A stretch of DNA of 64,000 bases. Source: Mycobacterium avium subsp. avium. GTDB lineage: Bacteria > Actinomycetota > Actinomycetes > Mycobacteriales > Mycobacteriaceae. The position numbers were made by a program, and so were the translations under genes. The stretch is taken from positions 1,488,001 through 1,552,000 of the forward strand of contig NZ_CP046507.1 in NCBI RefSeq assembly GCF_009741445.1, written 5' to 3'. The notes under the pieces are model-generated. The model was given only the letters and a program-made list of their open reading frames with translations, searched no databases and was not told the DNA's origin. Each line of letters starts with the position of its first letter. Position 1 is the stretch's first letter. Below are positions 60,667 to 64,000 of the stretch, piece after piece.

Positions 60667-61845
60667 ATGGATTTCGAACTCGACGCGGGGCAGCGCGCCT
60701 GGCTGGCCGAGATTCGCGAATTCCTGCGCGACAACGTCACCGAGGAGTTGCGGGCCGAGCTCGCCCAACACGATCTCGAGTTTCCCGACGGCGAAGTGGC
60801 CCGGTTCCGGCGCAAGATCGGCGCCAAGGGCTGGTTCGGGCTGAACTGGCCCCGCGAGTATGGCGGCCTGGGGCTGGGCGCCGTGCACCTGCACCTGCTG
60901 ATGAGCGAATTCGAATACTGGGGCGTGCCGGGCCCCGACCTGACCGTGACGTCGGTGGCGCCGATGATCATGCGGCACGGCACCGAACGCAACAAAACCG
61001 AATGGCTGCCGCTGATCGCCAAGGGCGAAATGATCTGTGCGGTCGGCTATTCCGAGCCCGACGCGGGAACCGACCTGGCCAACCTGCGCACCAGCGCCGT
61101 GCGTGACGGCGAGGAGTGGGTGATCAACGGCACCAAGATCTGGAACAGCGGGGCGCAGCGGGCGACGCACGAATGGCTCTGTGTGCGCACCGATCCCACC
61201 GGCACCCGGCATCGCGGCATCTCGGTCGTCATCGTCCCCATCGACAGCCCCGGGATCGACATCCGCCCGCTGTACGCGTGGTCGGGCTACCGCACCAACG
61301 AGGTGCACTTCCATGACGTGCGGGTGCCGGTCACCAATCTGATCGGCGAAGTCAACCACGGCTGGACCTACATCACCGGCGCGCTCGATCTCGAACGGGG
61401 AGCCCTGACCAACGCGGGTGACCTGCGCCGCGCCGTCGAGGAACTGCACGAGCTGGCGCGGCGGCCGCGCCGCGACCGGACGGTGCCCGCCGACGACCCG
61501 TGGCTGCGCCGCCGGCTGGCGCAGGCCGAAGCCGACGTGGCGGTGGCCACCCTGATGGGCTACGAGGCGGCGTCGATCCTGGACAGCGGCGTCATCCCGA
61601 CCGTCGAGGTCAGCGTCGAAAAGATCTTCACCAGCGAGCTGCGTCAGCGCATCGCGGATCTGGCGCTCGACCTGCTCGGAGTGGACGGGCTGCTGGCGCA
61701 TCGCAGCGAAAACGCCCCGCTGGCAGGCAAATTCGAGCGGCTCTACCGGGCGGCCCCGCTGATGCGCTTCGGCGGGGGCACCAACGAGGTGCTGCGCGAC
61801 ATCATCGCCCAGCGCGGGCACGCCATGCCGAGCTACGGACGCTGA
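60667..61845 (+). CDS. Acyl-CoA dehydrogenase, FadE/ChsE-type subunit
   Basis: 392 residues from MDFELDAGQRAWLAEIREFL. Flavin-site motifs are GYSEPDAGTDLANLRTSAV (about 119-137) and INGTKIWNSGAQRATHEWLC; near the end lies LMRFGGGTNEVLRDIIAQRG. It stands 20 bases before a second, shorter acyl-CoA dehydrogenase. In steroid degradation such neighbours form alpha2-beta2 heterotetramers (ChsE1-ChsE2 and similar), which this pair resembles. It is the first gene of an operon continuing with two MaoC-like proteins and a thiolase. It probably oxidises a steroid- or ring-derived acyl-CoA. Confidence 0.88.
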   Translation: MDFELDAGQRAWLAEIREFLRDNVTEELRAELAQHDLEFPDGEVARFRRKIGAKGWFGLNWPREYGGLGLGAVHLHLLMSEFEYWGVPGPDLTVTSVAPMIMRHGTERNKTEWLPLIAKGEMICAVGYSEPDAGTDLANLRTSAVRDGEEWVINGTKIWNSGAQRATHEWLCVRTDPTGTRHRGISVVIVPIDSPGIDIRPLYAWSGYRTNEVHFHDVRVPVTNLIGEVNHGWTYITGALDLERGALTNAGDLRRAVEELHELARRPRRDRTVPADDPWLRRRLAQAEADVAVATLMGYEAASILDSGVIPTVEVSVEKIFTSELRQRIADLALDLLGVDGLLAHRSENAPLAGKFERLYRAAPLMRFGGGTNEVLRDIIAQRGHAMPSYGR

Positions 61846-61864
61846 CCCGGACCCGACCACCCAG

Positions 61865-63001
61865 ATGAAACTGACACCCACCGCCGAACAGCGCGACTTC
61901 GCGGCGTCGCTGCGCGCGCTGCTGGCTGCCGAGAACCCGCTGCACCTGGTGCGAGCGCTGAACGAACCGGACACCGACCGCCGCACCCCCGCGTTGTGGA
62001 AGGCGCTGAGCGGCGCGGGCGTCTTCGGCCTGGCCATCGCCGAGGAGTACGGCGGCTCCGGCGGCTCGCTGGACGACCTGGCGGTCTTCTACACCGAAGC
62101 CGGCCGGGCGCTGTGCCCGACGACGGTGCATAACAGCGTGCAGGCGGCCCTGGCCGTCGACCGGCTCGGCTCCCGGGACGCCAAGGCCCGGTGGTTGCCG
62201 CCGCTGGTGTCGGGCAGCATGCGCGCCACCACCGCGCTGTGGAGCGCCCGCGACGCCGCGCTGGTGTCCCCGGTGCTGCGCGCCGATCGGGCCGGTGCAC
62301 CGGCCTCCCAGTGGCGGGTGAACGGAACCGTCGACTACGTCGCCGACGCCGACGTCGCCGACCTCGTCGTGGCATCGGCCGCCGCGGCCGGGCGGACACT
62401 GGTGTTCCTGGTCGACCCGCACACCGAGGGCGTGAGCCTGGCGCCGCTGGACATGGCCGGCGGGCACCGGGCCTTCGCGGTCCGCTTCGACGACGTGGCG
62501 ATCGGCGACGACGCGGTGCTCGACGCCGTGGCCGCGGGCGTCACCCCGGCCGACCTGCGCCGGCTGGCCAACACCGCGGTGGCGTTGGGTTCGCTCGACA
62601 TGGTCGGCGTCGGGCAGGCCGTGCTGGACCGCACCGTCGACTACACCAAGCTGCGTCACCAATTCGGCCGGTCCATCGCCTCGTTTCAGGCCGCCCAGCA
62701 CGTGGTCGCCAACATGCACATCGCGCTGACGGCGGCGCGCTTGGCCGCGCACGCGGCGGTGTTCTGGCTGGGACGCGGCCGCACCGCGAGCCGGGAGACG
62801 GCCGTCGCGCGCATGCATGCGGCCACCGCCGCCCGGCTGATCACGCTCGACGCGCACCAGCTGCACGGCGGCATGGGCTATGTCACCGAGACCGACCTGC
62901 ATCTGTGGAGCGAACGGGCCCGGCTCGGTTCGACGCTGGGCGGCGGCGCCGATGTCGCCGCATCGTGGCTCGAACAAACCTGGGAGGAGATCGGTGAGTG
63001 A
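61865..63001 (+). CDS. Acyl-CoA dehydrogenase, partner FadE/ChsE-type subunit
   Basis: 378 residues. IAEEYGGSGGSLDDLAVFYTE is the N-terminal signature. RHQFGRSIASFQAAQHVVAN (about 260-279) is the canonical C-terminal flavin/tetramer motif, and LHGGMGYVTETDLHLWSERA lies near the end. The middle domain has diverged (ALWSARDAALVSP in place of the usual flavin loop), as seen in one subunit of heterotetrameric steroid enzymes. Its stop overlaps the next GTG by eight bases. Confidence 0.88.
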   Translation: MKLTPTAEQRDFAASLRALLAAENPLHLVRALNEPDTDRRTPALWKALSGAGVFGLAIAEEYGGSGGSLDDLAVFYTEAGRALCPTTVHNSVQAALAVDRLGSRDAKARWLPPLVSGSMRATTALWSARDAALVSPVLRADRAGAPASQWRVNGTVDYVADADVADLVVASAAAAGRTLVFLVDPHTEGVSLAPLDMAGGHRAFAVRFDDVAIGDDAVLDAVAAGVTPADLRRLANTAVALGSLDMVGVGQAVLDRTVDYTKLRHQFGRSIASFQAAQHVVANMHIALTAARLAAHAAVFWLGRGRTASRETAVARMHAATAARLITLDAHQLHGGMGYVTETDLHLWSERARLGSTLGGGADVAASWLEQTWEEIGE

Positions 63002-63494
63002 GGACAGCTTGGTCGACGCCGAGTCGGCGGCGCGGGTGGGTACGGTCGCCGCGTCGGCGACCGGCGAAGTGAACCAACGGGATTGGCAGCGCTGGGCCGC
63101 GGCGGTCGGCGACCACAACCCGTTGTATTTCGACCCGGATTACGCGCGCGCCAACGGCTTTCGCGACATCATCTGCCCGCCGTTGTTTTTGCAATACGCG
63201 ATCCTCGGCGTCTCGCGGCTGGACTCGCTGCGCCCCGACGGATCCTCCGGCGCGGTCTCGGGCAGCCTCGCGTTTCCGCGCGCACCCAAGCGGATGGCCG
63301 GCGGGGAAAGCTTCACTTTCCACCTGCCCGCCTATCACCGCGACCGGGTCGACATGGTCCGCACCATCGCCTCGATCGTCGAAAAGCAGGGCCGCTCCGG
63401 CAGATTCGTGCTCGTCACGTGGCACACGGTGTACCGCAACCAGCACGACGAGCTGCTGGCCGAGGCGTCGACGTCGATGATCGCCCGACCCTAG
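62994..63494 (+). CDS. MaoC-like hot-dog protein, ChsH-type subunit (N-terminal-half type)
   Basis: 166 residues from GTG (VSEDSLVDAESAARVGTVAA). NQRDWQRWAAAVGDHNPLYF and CPPLFLQYAILG are the FAS1/MaoC N-terminal type, and a strand-rich end follows (VMRT-like VDMVRTIASIVEKQGRSG). In the igr operon of M. tuberculosis, ChsH1 and ChsH2 together form a heteromeric enoyl-CoA hydratase. This and the next gene appear to be an equivalent pair. The start lies within the end of the upstream fadE, so they are coupled. Confidence 0.82.
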   Translation: MSEDSLVDAESAARVGTVAASATGEVNQRDWQRWAAAVGDHNPLYFDPDYARANGFRDIICPPLFLQYAILGVSRLDSLRPDGSSGAVSGSLAFPRAPKRMAGGESFTFHLPAYHRDRVDMVRTIASIVEKQGRSGRFVLVTWHTVYRNQHDELLAEASTSMIARP

Positions 63495-63520
63495 CAAGAG
63501 CCGACCGAGAAAAGGCCGCC

Positions 63521-63958
63521 ATGACCGAGCTGTTCTACGACGACGTCAGCGTGGGCGATCACATCCCCACCTTGACCGTCACCGTCGACGAAACCCAGAT
63601 GTTCTTCTTCAGCGCCGCCACTTACAACGGTCACCGCATCCACTACGACAAAGAGTGGGCCCGCGCCGAGGGATACGACGATGTGCTGGTGCACGGCCCG
63701 CTTCAGGCGGCGCTGCTGGCCCGCGCGCTGGGGGACTGGATCGGCGGACGCGGACGACTGGTGTCGTTCTCGGTGCAGAACCGGGCGGTCGCCTATCCGG
63801 GCGAACCGCTCAGTTTCGGCGGCCGGGTCACCGGCAAGCGGCTGGACGAAAGCGGCTCCGGCCTGGTCGATTTGGACATCGCCGGCCGGCGCGACGACAC
63901 CGTGCTGATGCCCGGCGCGGCCACCGTGCAGCTGCCGCGGCGGGAAGCCCGGTCGTGA
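63521..63958 (+). CDS. MaoC-like hot-dog enoyl-CoA hydratase subunit
   Basis: 145 residues: ELFYDDVSVGDHIPTLTVTV, then FFSAATYNGHRIHYDKEWA, in which the N-x-H-x-I-H-x-D pattern gives the MaoC catalytic residues, and DDVLVHGPLQAALLARALGD. It is the catalytic-type partner of the preceding protein. Its stop overlaps the GTG of the thiolase gene (GTGA, 63955-63958). Together they would hydrate the double bond made by the FadE pair. Confidence 0.88.
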   Translation: MTELFYDDVSVGDHIPTLTVTVDETQMFFFSAATYNGHRIHYDKEWARAEGYDDVLVHGPLQAALLARALGDWIGGRGRLVSFSVQNRAVAYPGEPLSFGGRVTGKRLDESGSGLVDLDIAGRRDDTVLMPGAATVQLPRREARS

Positions 63959-64000
63959 CCGGGCTGCGCGGCGAAGCGGCGATCGTCGGCATCGCGGAGC
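63955..64000 (+). CDS. Thiolase/lipid-transfer protein (Ltp-like), start only
   Basis: GTG at 63955 opens VTGLRGEAAIVGIAE and runs off the right edge. The AAIVGIAE start is typical of thiolase-fold lipid-transfer proteins such as Ltp2, the aldolase partner encoded last in the igr operon. The context supports the call; the sequence is too short to prove it. Confidence 0.6.
   Translation, partial: MTGLRGEAAIVGIAE

Overview
The window reads as mycobacterial chromosome. It is GC-rich, with ATG/GTG starts and dense divergent operons. It carries an Rv1747-type FHA-ABC transporter, a 13E12/DUF222-HNH protein, a WS/DGAT acyltransferase, mycofactocin-type SDRs, a CsbD/Mbp1-like stress protein and IS110-family elements. 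A slow-growing, Mycobacterium avium complex-like species is plausible. That placement is inference from gene content, not from a search.

Region 1 (1-28.7 kb). An NRPS fragment enters from the left edge and stops at about 1240. The remainder of an NRPS (three adenylation domains, an epimerase and a thioesterase) lies on the opposite strand from 27231 down to 17455. A polytopic membrane protein gene is split at the same two places: its first half is at 27709-27232 (-) and its second half at 1241-1512 (+). Flipping about 1241-27231 back restores both reading frames at once, with a shared 6-bp TCTTCG at each junction. The window therefore records a reciprocal inversion of about 26 kb. Inside the inverted block are a 13E12 HNH gene, an IS110-type transposase, PadR, an LLM oxidoreductase, a membrane protein, an FAD oxidoreductase, a multicopper oxidase, a flavin reductase-like protein, a RibD-like reductase, a small unknown, a deletion scar of pknE, and an operon for an MFS transporter and the two N-acetylglutaminylglutamine-amide (NAGGN) enzymes. 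In the pre-inversion order that operon follows directly behind the NRPS.

Region 2 (28.7-52.7 kb) is a steroid/polycyclic catabolism island. It holds two KstD-like dehydrogenases (one frameshifted), a KshA-like Rieske oxygenase, HsaA-, HsaC- and HsaD-like ring-cleavage enzymes, two Baeyer-Villiger monooxygenases, many SDRs, two HSL-type esterases, SnoaL and Dabb small proteins and an IclR regulator with a perfect 19-bp palindrome at its promoter. A second IS110-type element sits just upstream of the hsaA-like gene.

Region 3 (52.7-64 kb) contains a WS/DGAT acyltransferase preceded by two abutting 15-bp palindromes, a SnoaL-like protein, a CsbD-like protein with a strong terminator, an SDR, an esterase and the Rv1747 homologue. 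It ends with an operon resembling the M. tuberculosis igr locus: two acyl-CoA dehydrogenases, two MaoC-like hot-dog proteins and the start of a thiolase/lipid-transfer protein. A long palindrome with the same 14-bp arm core occurs at 43.05 kb and 60.55 kb. No tRNA, rRNA or CRISPR array was seen.
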